From the NCBI RefSeq assembly GCF_014287475.1, contig NZ_JACOPF010000002.1, positions 434,001 to 498,000 of the forward strand: a stretch of 64,000 bases of DNA. Direction: 5' to 3'. The DNA comes from Mediterraneibacter hominis. GTDB taxonomy: Bacteria; Bacillota; Clostridia; Lachnospirales; Lachnospiraceae. The position numbers and the translations under genes are program-made. The notes beneath the pieces were generated by a model. The model had not been told where the DNA came from. It ran no database searches and saw nothing but the letters and a program-made list of their open reading frames with translations. Below, one piece after another: positions 33,382 through 42,925 of the stretch. Every line of letters starts with the position of its first letter. The stretch's first letter is position 1.

Positions 33382-35565
33382 ATGGCAACGATTAAAGATG
33401 TAGCAAAACACGCGGAAGTTTCGATCGCGACTGTATCAAGGATAATCAATAACAGAGGACCTGTAAGCGATAAGACCAGAAAGAAAGTATACGATTCTAT
33501 GCGGGCGCTGCATTACCAGCCGAATGAGATGGCGAGGGCGCTGCAGAAGAAAAAGAGCAATATGATAGGATTGATTGTTCCTTCTATACAATACCCTTTT
33601 TTTGGAAAACTGATCGAGGCGGCGGAAACAATATGTCAGCAAAAGGGGTACAAACTCATGCTTTGCCGAACCGGAGAAAATGAGAACAATGAGACAGAGA
33701 TGGTATCCATGCTTGAGGCGAATAAGGTCGATGGGATTATACTGTGCAGCCGGTTGGGGGATACTGCGATTTATACAGAAAGAACAACTTTGCCGATTGT
33801 CAGCATTGACAGAGAAATAGCCGGATTGTCTATGATTACGTCAGACAATTATGAAGGAGGATGTCTGGCGGCAGAGGAGCTATATGCCGCGGGCTGTTCT
33901 CATCCGGCGCTGTTTGGAGATAAAACACCAGATTATATGGCGATGAACGGCAGGAACAGAGGATTTTTTGAAAAGTGTAAGAACCTGGGTATGACAGCAC
34001 ATTATATTCCTGTGACCTGTGCTTTAGACAACAGGGAGGAGGCAGCGGAAAACTTTCTGCAAGGGTTGAAATTATATCCAGAGACAGACGGTGTTTTTGT
34101 CACAGGGGATGCATTGGCGGCAAATCTTTTTTGCAGTTCCAGAATAAAACAGAAACAGATTTTTAACAAGCTTCCGATCCTTTCTTATGACGGACTGGAA
34201 ATTTCAGAGTTGCTTGGCATTAGTACAGTTGCGCAGCCGATTTATGAGATGGGAGCGGCTGCGGCAGTCCAGCTTACGAAAGAAATAGAAGAACAAGAGG
34301 AACAAAGACGTGTGGTTCTCCCGGTGCGCCTGATCAGACGAGAAAGTACACAAAATTATAAGAAGGGCGGTAACATAGCGGAGATGGATTTTGAGAAGTT
34401 AACAGAATATATAGATTCGTTGTATGAGAAATACGGAATCCCGGCTGTAGACTGTAAGATTACAAAAGAACATAAAACAATATACCGGCATATGACTGGA
34501 TACGCAGATTTTGAAAAGACCTCTGCGATCAGCGAGGAGACAATCTATCGACTGTTTTCAGCAACAAAAGTGATTACCATGACAGCCGTAATGCAGCAGA
34601 TTGAAAGAGGAAAAATATCCCTGTATGATGAGGTGAGAAAGTACCTTCCGGAATTTGGACAGATGAAAGTCGCGGATTGGTTTGAGTTTGGGTTTCCTGT
34701 AAAATGGCCAAAGTCGTCTGAACCATGCCATTACGCGCATCATGCGATTCGCATCATTGATTTGATGACGATGACAGGCGGACTGTCATATGATGTAAAC
34801 GCAAAGGAAATAGAAGATGTTCGTAAAGAAACGAGAAATAAGGCAACGACAAGAGAAGTAATGAGAGCAATCGCAAAGATGCCTCTTGCATATGAGCCGG
34901 GAACCAGATTTTGCTATAGCCTGTGCCATGATGTTCTGGCTGCTGTTGTAGAAGTGGTTTCAGGAGAACAGTATTCGGAATATTTAAAGAAAAATATTTT
35001 TGAGCCGCTTGGCATACAGGATTTTTACTTCCATCCAGGGCAGGAGAAGAAAACAGCGGACAGAGTGTGTGCGTTATATAGAGGCATTTTTGGTACAGAC
35101 GATATAACGGCGGATGATGGGGAACTTTCCGGTGGTTTTCAGATTACAGACAATTACGAGAGCGGCGGCGCCGGACTGTCTGGCACAACGGATGCGTACA
35201 GCGCAGTGATAGATGCTCTGTGTAATGGCGGAACCGGAAAAAATGGCGCGCGTATACTTTCGGAGGAGTCAGTCCGTATGTTTTCCGTACCGTATACAAC
35301 GGGGCAGATGAGCAAAGATTTCGCGGCAACTGGGAAAAGGGGATATGAATATGGCCTGGGTGTCCGCGTGCTGACAGACGGAAGATATGCAAAGTCTCCT
35401 GTCGGTGAGTTTGGATGGGATGGCGCGGCAGGCGCGTATGCATTGATCGATCCGGTAAATCATATCAGCATTTTTTATGTACAGCATGTAGTCGGTTTTC
35501 CAAAAGCATACAGCGAGATACATCCGAAGATACGAGATATAGCATATGAATGTATGGGGGATTAG
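33382..35565 (+). CDS. LacI-family regulator fused to a class C beta-lactamase-fold serine hydrolase
   Basis: One uninterrupted frame of 727 residues. Residues 1-60 are a LacI DNA-binding domain (TIKDVAKHAEVSIATVSRII) and about 60-325 a periplasmic-binding-type effector domain, ending in VRLIRRES as in ordinary LacI proteins. From residue 335 (MDFEKLTEYID) there is a complete beta-lactamase/transpeptidase-like domain: SxxK at S393-K396 in LFSATK, a Y-S pair in RFCYSLCHDVL, and WDGAAGAYALIDP as the KTG-equivalent block. Both halves look intact. M335 would make a normal start for a free hydrolase, so the fusion may have arisen by loss of a stop between adjacent genes. The start at 33382 is preferred over a TTG at 33373. 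It could be a regulator whose ligand is the enzyme's substrate or product. Confidence 0.82.
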   Translation: MATIKDVAKHAEVSIATVSRIINNRGPVSDKTRKKVYDSMRALHYQPNEMARALQKKKSNMIGLIVPSIQYPFFGKLIEAAETICQQKGYKLMLCRTGENENNETEMVSMLEANKVDGIILCSRLGDTAIYTERTTLPIVSIDREIAGLSMITSDNYEGGCLAAEELYAAGCSHPALFGDKTPDYMAMNGRNRGFFEKCKNLGMTAHYIPVTCALDNREEAAENFLQGLKLYPETDGVFVTGDALAANLFCSSRIKQKQIFNKLPILSYDGLEISELLGISTVAQPIYEMGAAAAVQLTKEIEEQEEQRRVVLPVRLIRRESTQNYKKGGNIAEMDFEKLTEYIDSLYEKYGIPAVDCKITKEHKTIYRHMTGYADFEKTSAISEETIYRLFSATKVITMTAVMQQIERGKISLYDEVRKYLPEFGQMKVADWFEFGFPVKWPKSSEPCHYAHHAIRIIDLMTMTGGLSYDVNAKEIEDVRKETRNKATTREVMRAIAKMPLAYEPGTRFCYSLCHDVLAAVVEVVSGEQYSEYLKKNIFEPLGIQDFYFHPGQEKKTADRVCALYRGIFGTDDITADDGELSGGFQITDNYESGGAGLSGTTDAYSAVIDALCNGGTGKNGARILSEESVRMFSVPYTTGQMSKDFAATGKRGYEYGLGVRVLTDGRYAKSPVGEFGWDGAAGAYALIDPVNHISIFYVQHVVGFPKAYSEIHPKIRDIAYECMGD

Positions 35566-35570
35566 ATAAA

Positions 35571-35605
35571 GAAAGCCGGGATCCTTTTAGGATACCGGCT
35601 TTCCT
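35571..35605. terminator. Hairpin between convergent LacI-fusion and esterase genes
   Basis: GAAAGCCGG at 35571-35579 pairs with CCGGCTTTC at 35595-35603, with inner ATCC/GGAT pairing around a TTTTA loop. T runs are short, but the position between converging genes supports a terminator. Confidence 0.6.
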
Positions 35606-35640
35606 GCTGTGATAATACATGAAAAAGAGAATGAATTTAT

Positions 35641-36480
35641 TTAAAAAGGATTTCCACAGCCGTTTTCATCCAGTCCAAAGAAGTCCAGCGCCCTTTGGAT
35701 GGCAAGATCCCAGAACCGCCACTCATGCTTATATTCCGGGAGATCAAACCAGGTGACGTTTAAACCGATTTCAGTACAGTGTTTCTGGAATATCTGGTAT
35801 CTTTCATAAAGAAGAGTATCTTCGTGTCCGCAGGCAAACATCAGTCGGGGAAGCTTCCCTGCAGGAGCTAACTTATCTATGAGAGCCCATACGTTTTCTT
35901 CTGAATTTATGTAAGCGTCAAAACCGCCTGCATTATGGATCGTCTGTACCATGCGCGGGTTATTGGTATCCATGATCATGCAGGGATGTCCCGGGCGCAG
36001 CTCATCAAACGGAACAGGTACAGCGGAAAAAACCGCGGCCGCAGAAAATAGTTCGGGGTAATTTACAGCAAATTTAATTGTACCGCGTCCTCCCATCGAA
36101 AGACCGGCGATAAAATTATCTTCTCGTTTATCAGACACGGGCATCCATCCGTAAATGAGGGGCATCAGTTCTTTTGTAAAATAGTCGTACATATTGTATC
36201 CCATCATTGCATCGGGCCAGTTAGAATAGTTGGAGTTTAAGGCGCTCGGACATACGACAACAAGATTTTTTTCTGCCGCGTACAGTTCGATGTTCGTTTT
36301 TCTTATCCAGTCTGTATGGTCTCCGAAAGTACCATGCAGGAGCCAGAGCACTTTATATTTTGTACCGCTTAAGTAAAATTCCTCTGGAGATACATCTCGT
36401 TTTTTATCAGGCAGTATTACGGTAATCGTATGATTATTGTTTAAATACTGACTTTCAAAGTTATACGTTAAAAGTGACAT
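35641..36480 (-). CDS. Esterase-D-like alpha/beta-hydrolase (apparently active)
   Basis: A 279-residue putative esterase related to tributyrin esterase. The nucleophile lies in IAGLSMGGRGT, the catalytic histidine in YKHEWRFWD, and the front block is YKVLWLLHGTFGDHTDW. AAGGAGG precedes the start. It is the last gene of a minus-strand operon with the GH13_18 phosphorylase and the ABC permeases, which links ester removal with sugar uptake and phosphorolysis. No signal peptide, so it is cytoplasmic. Confidence 0.9.
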   Translation of the reverse strand: MSLLTYNFESQYLNNNHTITVILPDKKRDVSPEEFYLSGTKYKVLWLLHGTFGDHTDWIRKTNIELYAAEKNLVVVCPSALNSNYSNWPDAMMGYNMYDYFTKELMPLIYGWMPVSDKREDNFIAGLSMGGRGTIKFAVNYPELFSAAAVFSAVPVPFDELRPGHPCMIMDTNNPRMVQTIHNAGGFDAYINSEENVWALIDKLAPAGKLPRLMFACGHEDTLLYERYQIFQKHCTEIGLNVTWFDLPEYKHEWRFWDLAIQRALDFFGLDENGCGNPF

Positions 36481-36504
36481 AGTGAACCTCCTTTATATAT
36501 GAAT

Positions 36505-37968
36505 CTATAATGTACAGTCTGTTTCTGTATCTTTGTCATAATACGTGATACAGTAAGTAAGCGACTTGAAGTCGGCGTTTAAAGTTGTGTGGTATATATC
36601 TTTTTCCCATGTGATCGAAAGCGTGCCGTCTTTTTTATCTTCACCGATATGGATTTTTCCGTTAAACGCCTCATAGGTATTTCTGAAACGCATGAGTTTA
36701 TATAAGCTCTGGCAGACAGGCTTCTGAACAGCGTTTTCTATCTCATTGCGGGTAAAAGTGTGCCGGTTGATTGTACGTGGATCCGGGTTTGTCTTCATAC
36801 TTTCGATATCATTTTCTCCGGCTAAAAGTCCTACATAATAAATCTGCGGAATACCGGGAGCAAAAAATTGAACGGCCCTTGCGATAAGATATGCGCTGTC
36901 GCTGCATCTTAAAGCAGAATAATAAGTAGAGCCAAGCTGATAACTTTTGAATTTACCGTCAGAAGTTTTTATCATGCTGGGAAGCTTTATATACTGTCTG
37001 GCCTCTTTTGTAATATCCTCTACATCTTCTCTCACGAAATTAATTTCTTCCTCTGTTAAAAGTCCCGCCACATCTACAACGCCGATTCCGTCATGGGTGT
37101 CCAAAGTAGTAAATTGTTTTCGCGGACAGATATGAAGCCAGTGAATCAGGCGGTCAGTGCGCCCGCTTTTCAAACCGTGGAGGAGCAGCATGGGCAGAGC
37201 GAAATCATAGACCCAGTATCCTTTGTCTGCCATTTTAAGCTGAATCTGGTAGTTTTCGTGTATTTCCGGCAGCATTTCCGTTCCTGTTTTTCGGAGTGGT
37301 TCCATACCTATATCCAGGACTTCCCAAATCTCTGGTTCTACAAAAAAACAGGAGGTGCCGGGACGCTTGGAGGCATAGGCAAAGGCGTCAAAACGGATCA
37401 GGGGGACGTGTTTACTTAAGGTTCCCAGATTTCTTGCGTAATACTCCTGCGTGGCTTTGGAATAGGGATCAATATCTATCTGTTCTTCAAAAAATGTATT
37501 CCAGAGGTGGACAATTGTACCATCTTTCCTTGTAAAAGCAATATAAGGATAATTCGCTTTCCGGCGGTAGAGTTTATTGTACTGTGCCTCTGTCGGATTA
37601 CCATCCGGCCAAAATTCCTCCCAGTGTATGAACATATCACGAAAAGGAGAGTTTTCCCCGTGTTCCATATAGTCTTTGAATTCAGCCGAGCGAATGGAGA
37701 TGTGGTTTAACATAAAATCTGCCATCATATAATATGTATCTGCTAATCGGTCAATGTCGTCCCAGTTTCCAAACGCAGGATCGACCATATCATAATTGAT
37801 CACGGCAAAACCACGATCCCCGGAGGATGGGTAGAAAGGAAGTACATGGAGCCCGCCTATGCAGTCTGTAAAATATGTATGCAGGATTTCATCTAATTCT
37901 TTTAGATTTGCGCTCATGCTGTCCGCATAAGTAATCAACATGATTTTGTTCTCTATTTTTTTCATCAT
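36505..37968 (-). CDS. Sucrose phosphorylase-family enzyme (GH13_18)
   Basis: A 487-residue GH13 enzyme. The nucleophile Asp is in PLIRFDAFAYASKRPGTSCF, the acid/base Glu in LPEIHENYQ and the stabilising Asp in TLDTHDGIG, matching sucrose phosphorylase. SYQLGSTYYSAL replaces the YQVN loop of the bifidobacterial enzyme, so the fructose/acceptor side differs. The family also contains sucrose-6-phosphate, glucosylglycerol and glucosylglycerate phosphorylases. It would release glucose 1-phosphate from an imported glucoside. The start may be the second ATG at 37965, which is better spaced from AAGGAGG. It is placed between the ABC permease genes and an esterase gene. Confidence 0.85.
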   Translation of the reverse strand: MMKKIENKIMLITYADSMSANLKELDEILHTYFTDCIGGLHVLPFYPSSGDRGFAVINYDMVDPAFGNWDDIDRLADTYYMMADFMLNHISIRSAEFKDYMEHGENSPFRDMFIHWEEFWPDGNPTEAQYNKLYRRKANYPYIAFTRKDGTIVHLWNTFFEEQIDIDPYSKATQEYYARNLGTLSKHVPLIRFDAFAYASKRPGTSCFFVEPEIWEVLDIGMEPLRKTGTEMLPEIHENYQIQLKMADKGYWVYDFALPMLLLHGLKSGRTDRLIHWLHICPRKQFTTLDTHDGIGVVDVAGLLTEEEINFVREDVEDITKEARQYIKLPSMIKTSDGKFKSYQLGSTYYSALRCSDSAYLIARAVQFFAPGIPQIYYVGLLAGENDIESMKTNPDPRTINRHTFTRNEIENAVQKPVCQSLYKLMRFRNTYEAFNGKIHIGEDKKDGTLSITWEKDIYHTTLNADFKSLTYCITYYDKDTETDCTL

Positions 37969-37978
37969 ATCCTCCTTT

Positions 37979-38860
37979 TTAACCCTTTACAGAACCTACA
38001 GTGATACCTTTAGCAAAAGATTTCTGGAAAAATGGATAGGCTATCAGTATAGGAAGCAGAGCGATAACCGCCAGCGCCATACGAATACCTACGCTTGGAA
38101 GATCCGTAATTTTTATATTCGGGTCGGTATGGCTTTGCAGAAAAGAAATATTGCTAAGTACAGAATTCAGATAGTTTTGGATTCCGTAAAGCTCCCGTTT
38201 TGTATGGATAAAATAAATGCCGTTTGTCCAGTTGTTCCAATATGCGATAGCGGTCATCAGACCGATTGTTCCGATAATCGGTTTGGACATGGGAACGACT
38301 ACTCTGACAAGTGTATGTATTTCGCTTGAACCATCTATTGTAGCGGCTTCAATTACCTCATTAGGCACATTGGTATTGATATAAGTACGCACCATAATGA
38401 CAAAGAAAGCATTCATCAGCAGATATGGAACGATAAGCGCCCAGATAGTATCTGTAATATGGAAGATATTGGAGTAAATTAAATACGTTGGGACAAAACC
38501 TCCGTTAAAAAGCATTGTAAAAAACAGGATAAAAGAAAGCACCCGTCTTCCCGGCAAATCTTTGCGAGACAGAGGATAGGCAAACAGCATGGTCATCACA
38601 ACGCTTGCCAGCGTACCGAATCCGGTTACGAAAAAGCTGATTCCATAGGCGCGCAGTATGTCGCCCTTTACGCTCCAGATATACTTATAGGCGGCAAGAG
38701 AAAATTCCGCGGGAATAAAAGAGTAGCCTTCTTTTATCAACGAGGATTCGGAAGTAAAGGAACTGGCAATCAGCAAGATGAACGGAAGGACACACGCGGC
38801 TACAAATAAAAACATGATAAATCCCATTACGAAACGAAATACTTTATTATTGCAAATCAT
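37979..38860 (-). CDS. CUT1 ABC transporter permease (YtcP/AraQ-like)
   Basis: A 293-residue membrane permease with six hydrophobic segments. The inner-membrane EAA loop that contacts the ATPase reads EVIEAATIDGSSEIHTLVRVVVPM. The protein pairs with the permease at 38880 and the binding protein at 40122 to import an oligosaccharide. No ATPase gene is in the cluster, as is usual for this transporter group, which shares a MsmX-like ATPase encoded elsewhere. The start is 19 bp after the upstream permease stop. Confidence 0.92.
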   Translation of the reverse strand: MICNNKVFRFVMGFIMFLFVAACVLPFILLIASSFTSESSLIKEGYSFIPAEFSLAAYKYIWSVKGDILRAYGISFFVTGFGTLASVVMTMLFAYPLSRKDLPGRRVLSFILFFTMLFNGGFVPTYLIYSNIFHITDTIWALIVPYLLMNAFFVIMVRTYINTNVPNEVIEAATIDGSSEIHTLVRVVVPMSKPIIGTIGLMTAIAYWNNWTNGIYFIHTKRELYGIQNYLNSVLSNISFLQSHTDPNIKITDLPSVGIRMALAVIALLPILIAYPFFQKSFAKGITVGSVKG

Positions 38861-38879
38861 AAAAATTTCCTCCTGTAAT

Positions 38880-39827
38880 TTAGAATAAACTGCTGTCTTT
38901 GTCTATTCTGGAAACAACAAAATTGGCGGTAAACACGCAGATAAAACCTAAAATGGACTGAAGGAATCCGCCGGCGGTAGAACGCCCGATATCGTTTAAC
39001 TCTAACAACGCGCGGTAGACATATGTATCAATGGTCTGTGTCGTGGAGTAGAGCAGCCCGCTGTTCATTGGAACCTGATAGAATAAACCAAAGTCAGAAT
39101 AACAAATACGTCCTACGGCAAGAAGTATCAGTATGATAATCGTCGGCTTTAACGCAGGGAGAGTAATGTGGCGTATCTGCGCCCATACGCCCGCGCCATC
39201 CACAGCGGCTGCTTCGTAGTAAGATTTGTCAATGCCGATTAAGGTGGAGTAATACAAAATCGAACTATAGCCGAATGACATCCACAGATAGACAAGCACG
39301 ATAATGAACGGCCAGTATTTGGCTTCATTATACCAACTGACGGGATCGACTCCGAATAACGGCAGGATGGTATTATTCATAAAGCCGTTATCTCCACTTA
39401 AGAAGGCATATACGATATAGCTGATGATAACCGTTGAGAGCAGATACGGGATTAAGATGATAACCTGGCTGAATCTTTTGAAAAACTTATTATATATAGA
39501 GTCCAGACAGATGGCTACAAATATGCCGAGCGCGTTTCCGATAAAAATAAAGGCGAGATTGTAAAGAATCGTATTTCTGAATATCAGAAATGCGTCTTTT
39601 GTGCCAAACAAAAATTTAAAGTTGTCCAATCCACACCAGGGACTGTTAAAAAGCCCGATGGAATAGTTTACTTTTTTAAATGCAAGGGAAAGTCCCGCCA
39701 TTGGCATGTAATTGTTGATAATCAGATAAATTAAACCCGGCAGCAGCATGATATATAAAGGGAGATAACGCTTCATGCGGCGGAGTGTTAATTTACGTTT
39801 GTGAGTTTTCGTTTTTACTGGTTTCAT
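38880..39827 (-). CDS. CUT1 ABC transporter permease (LplB-like)
   Basis: A 315-residue permease with a Lys/Arg-rich N-terminus and six hydrophobic segments. The EAA loop reads YYEAAAVDGAGVWAQIRHITLPAL. The ATG at 39827 has AAGGAGG in front and is preferred over an upstream in-frame codon at 39851. It is the first gene of the minus-strand operon (permease, permease, phosphorylase, esterase) and is divergent from the binding-protein gene. Confidence 0.92.
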   Translation of the reverse strand: MKPVKTKTHKRKLTLRRMKRYLPLYIMLLPGLIYLIINNYMPMAGLSLAFKKVNYSIGLFNSPWCGLDNFKFLFGTKDAFLIFRNTILYNLAFIFIGNALGIFVAICLDSIYNKFFKRFSQVIILIPYLLSTVIISYIVYAFLSGDNGFMNNTILPLFGVDPVSWYNEAKYWPFIIVLVYLWMSFGYSSILYYSTLIGIDKSYYEAAAVDGAGVWAQIRHITLPALKPTIIILILLAVGRICYSDFGLFYQVPMNSGLLYSTTQTIDTYVYRALLELNDIGRSTAGGFLQSILGFICVFTANFVVSRIDKDSSLF

Positions 39828-40121
39828 AAACAGCCTCCTTAAATGTATCATTCCTTTGTTTTGATATTAATTTATAGAAAAAATGCACAAAAATCTATCA
39901 AAAAACCGCTGTAAACTGTCAAAATTCGGATATGAGATAAAGCGGAAAAATGAAAATTGGTTAAAAGGCTGGAATAAAATATTAAAAAATTGACGATTTG
40001 AGACAAAAAAACGATAGAGACGAAAATGACAGATTTGCTATGATATCACTACAAAACATCGAAACGATGGAAAATTACTTTCGGAGAAAAGATCCGGAGG
40101 AAGAAAAGGAGGAAAGATCTT
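39828..40121. promoter_or_regulatory. Divergent control region of the ABC transporter
   Basis: This 294-bp A/T-rich gap separates the divergent permease operon and the binding-protein gene. A TATGAT (40039-40044) is a likely -10 toward the binding protein, but no good -35 accompanies it, as expected for an activator-dependent promoter. A TGTAAAC half-site (39910-39916) resembles the operator-like motifs at 25964-26068. Loosely repeated GACGA/GACAGAT words at 39991-40035 could be sites for the AraC-type response regulator; I cannot define them further. Confidence 0.4.
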
Positions 40122-41630
40122 ATGAAGAAACGGTTAGTTGCAAGTTTACTTGTAGCCAGTATGGCAGCAGGCCTGTTTACAGGCTGCGGTTCCTCGGACA
40201 AGGGGAAGGAGGACAAGAAGGCAGACGGAGAATACCCGGTTATTAAAATGGCGTATTCCGTAGTGTTCCCTTCGCCGGACGAAGAGGCGATTGAAGAAGA
40301 ACTGAACAAAATTATGCGGGAAGAAGCGCAGGCAGAGGTCGATCTGGTTGGCGTAGAGTTTGGAAACTGGGCGACACAGCTCAACCTGATGCTGACAGGA
40401 GGGGGAGAAGACTCGCTGGATTTGTTTAACTCCTTCTGGTATACATCTGTATCGAATCTAGTGTCTAACGGACAGGCGATGGCGCTGGACGATCTGATAG
40501 AATCAGACGGCGCTGAAATCAAAGAATTATTTGCCGATGGCCTGGAGGATTATTATGACTGTGGAAAAATAGACGGTAAACAGTACGGTATTCCGTGTAT
40601 GTACTCTTATTGCACGGAAAATCTCTATTTAGTAAGAACAGAGGATGCCCAGAAAGCAGGAGTGGAGACAGACTCCGTAACAGGTGTTGACGGGCTTTCA
40701 GATACGCTTTTGAAGCTGAAAGAGGCAAATCCGGACAGTTATTATATTCCAGGTTCCACAGAACCCTACTGGATCCCGAAAAGTATCGATTACTTAGGAG
40801 ATACCAATTATCTTGGCGTCTTGACGAATCCGACAGAAAGTACAACGGTAGAGAACTACTATGAATCAGAATATTTCCTGAATTGGATTAATCATGTAAA
40901 AGAATGGAAAGAAGCAGGCGTGTTCAGTCCAGACCCGCTTAGCAACAGTAATGCAACACTCGTAAACCTCCTGATGGGAGTATCGAACGGTACGCCGGGA
41001 TATGGATGGGATACAAAGATAACCACAGACATTAATGCAAAGACAAATAATATAGAACTGGAGGGAATCCAGGTTACAGACGCCTTGTCTACGACAAGCG
41101 ACGCTACAACGTATATGTGGCATATCAGTTCTTTCTGCAAAGAACCGGAAGCGGCAATGCGTGTTTTGAAAGTCCTCTATACGAATCCGGAAGCCTCTCA
41201 ATTAGTTGCAAATGGCGTTGAAGGCTTAGATTATGAATTAGATGAAAACGGGCAGATGGTATATCCGGAAGGAAAGAGCAGTATGTCAGATCTTGGCTGG
41301 GCGGCTTCCTCTATGGCTTACTGGCCGAATGTAATGCTTTGCAAGACATGGGCGTGGGAGCCGGAAGATATCTATGATCAGATGTTAGAGAAGAATAAGA
41401 CATGCGATAAATCCCTGGCATTAGGATTTTCTTTTGATTCCACGAAGGTCGCGGATCAGATAACAGCTTGTACTAACGTGGTTGCACAGTATTATACGCC
41501 TCTGATGTATGGGGAAGTTGATATCGATTCTACACTGGAGCAATTCCAGGCAGACCTTAAGACAGCCGGTATTGACGACATTATCGCGGAAAAGCAGGCG
41601 CAGCTTGACGCATGGCTTGCGGAACAATAA
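40122..41630 (+). CDS. Extracellular solute-binding lipoprotein of a CUT1 ABC transporter
   Basis: A 502-residue lipoprotein. The signal sequence has a basic start (MKKR), a hydrophobic core and a lipobox LFTGC with the acylated cysteine at C22, followed by a Ser/Lys-rich linker. The mature part has the size and Trp/Tyr-rich pattern of oligosaccharide-binding proteins of the LplA group. It is divergent from the two permease genes at 37979-39827 and should deliver the sugar to them. AGGAGG sets the start. The ligand is unknown; the associated enzymes suggest an acylated glucoside. Confidence 0.92.
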   Translation: MKKRLVASLLVASMAAGLFTGCGSSDKGKEDKKADGEYPVIKMAYSVVFPSPDEEAIEEELNKIMREEAQAEVDLVGVEFGNWATQLNLMLTGGGEDSLDLFNSFWYTSVSNLVSNGQAMALDDLIESDGAEIKELFADGLEDYYDCGKIDGKQYGIPCMYSYCTENLYLVRTEDAQKAGVETDSVTGVDGLSDTLLKLKEANPDSYYIPGSTEPYWIPKSIDYLGDTNYLGVLTNPTESTTVENYYESEYFLNWINHVKEWKEAGVFSPDPLSNSNATLVNLLMGVSNGTPGYGWDTKITTDINAKTNNIELEGIQVTDALSTTSDATTYMWHISSFCKEPEAAMRVLKVLYTNPEASQLVANGVEGLDYELDENGQMVYPEGKSSMSDLGWAASSMAYWPNVMLCKTWAWEPEDIYDQMLEKNKTCDKSLALGFSFDSTKVADQITACTNVVAQYYTPLMYGEVDIDSTLEQFQADLKTAGIDDIIAEKQAQLDAWLAEQ

Positions 41631-41653
41631 ACGGGCTGAAACAGAAGACATAA

Positions 41654-41687
41654 TAGAGAGGGAGGGCACTGCCCTCTCTCAATTTTT
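41654..41687 (+). terminator. Terminator after the solute-binding protein gene
   Basis: AGAGAGGGAGGGC pairs with GCCCTCTCTC (41671-41680), with a short bulge, around a CACT loop, followed by AATTTTT. It separates the binding-protein transcript from the MFS operon. Confidence 0.7.
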
Positions 41688-41725
41688 CAGTAGATTACTT
41701 AGAATAGTAAAGGGTTAGGAAAATT

Positions 41726-42925
41726 ATGAATGACAGATTGTGGAATAAACATTACATATTGGTATTAATCGTAAATACATGCAATGCGTTTTCATTCTAT
41801 ATGATCGCAACGATTCTTTCGAAATATCTGGTAAATATAGGGACGACAGTGGCAGCCGCAGGATTTATAGTAGGATTGTTTTCCATTACTTCTTTATTCT
41901 GCAGGCCGTTCAGCGGAATTATGGCAGACAGATTAAGCAATGTCACTCTTTTAAAATGGAGCAATGTGCTTATGGGAATTGGACTGCTGGGATTTACGGT
42001 AACTACAGAAATTCCTCTTCTGATTGGATTCCGTATTATAAACGGAATTGGATTTGCTCTGTCAGGAACCTGTCAGATATCACTGGCTTCCCGCTACATT
42101 CCGCAGAATAAAATGGGAGAGGGAATCGGCTATCTGGGGTTAGGAATGGTTTTGGGTTCCGCTATCGCACCCGGATTTGGCTTATCAATCGCGGAGATGT
42201 TTGGAATGAAAGCTACTTTTTTCATTTCGGCGCTTCTGACTGCAGCGGCATATATTATTTTATGTTTTTTCCACGAAGAGAAGAAAACAAGTACGGAGAA
42301 AAAGCAGATTCATTTTAGCGATATTATAGCGGTGAAAGCACTCCCATATACGCTGGTGGCAGGATCGTATTCTTTTGTAAATGGGATCATTGCTTCTTAT
42401 TTAGTGCTATATGCAGACGAAATTGGCGTAAAGGGAATCAGTTTGTATTTTACCGTTTGCGCAGTAGTTTTATTTATCGTCCGGCCGTTTTCAGGTAAGT
42501 TGATGGATAAGAAAGGAATCCGTATTACTGTTTTACCGGGACTGCTCCTGACTGCTTTTGCTATGTTTATGCTGGGGAGAAGTAAAGCCCTGATTTGGAT
42601 TCTTGTTACCGGAGTGATCCGATCTCTGGGACAGGGGGCAGCACAGCCTTCCCTGCAGGCCGGGTGTATCAATGAAGTAGGAAAAGAAAAAAGCGGAGTC
42701 GCAACAAGCACTTATTATCTGGGCGGTGATATTTGCCAGGGAGTCGGTCCTATGATCGGCGGGTTTGTAGTGCAGATGTTCGCCGGAACAGCAGGCTATA
42801 CGGCAATTTTTGATATATGCGGGGTTTTGTTGATAGGAGCACTTGCTTTTTTCTTTAGCATTACGCGGAACAAAAAAGCAAAAAAAGAATATATGGAGGA
42901 AGAGAAACATGGGGCAGCAGTTTGA
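41726..42925 (+). CDS. MFS transporter
   Basis: A 399-residue protein with about twelve hydrophobic segments. The conserved loop between helices 2 and 3 reads GIMADRLSNVTLLKW, and GKLMDKKGIRITVLPG is the equivalent loop in the second half. The pattern resembles drug/organic-acid efflux carriers more than sugar porters. It begins an operon with a beta-lactamase-fold hydrolase and a MATE transporter, so export of a product released by the hydrolases is a reasonable inference. Confidence 0.88.
   Translation: MNDRLWNKHYILVLIVNTCNAFSFYMIATILSKYLVNIGTTVAAAGFIVGLFSITSLFCRPFSGIMADRLSNVTLLKWSNVLMGIGLLGFTVTTEIPLLIGFRIINGIGFALSGTCQISLASRYIPQNKMGEGIGYLGLGMVLGSAIAPGFGLSIAEMFGMKATFFISALLTAAAYIILCFFHEEKKTSTEKKQIHFSDIIAVKALPYTLVAGSYSFVNGIIASYLVLYADEIGVKGISLYFTVCAVVLFIVRPFSGKLMDKKGIRITVLPGLLLTAFAMFMLGRSKALIWILVTGVIRSLGQGAAQPSLQAGCINEVGKEKSGVATSTYYLGGDICQGVGPMIGGFVVQMFAGTAGYTAIFDICGVLLIGALAFFFSITRNKKAKKEYMEEEKHGAAV

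Noticed and set aside
33382..35565. Beta-lactam resistance gene
   Set aside because: The domain is cytoplasmic and fused to a LacI regulator in a sugar-ester locus; many proteins of this fold are esterases and there is no export signal.
39985..40060. Possible CRISPR-like or iterated short repeats (GACGA, GATAGAGACGA, GACAGATT)
   Set aside because: The words are short, imperfect and few; no regular repeat-spacer structure. Kept only as possible regulator sites.
39998..40246. An 82-codon plus-strand frame over the start of the binding-protein gene
   Set aside because: It runs into the lipoprotein gene in another frame, is highly charged and lacks a ribosome site; the lipoprotein start is far better supported.
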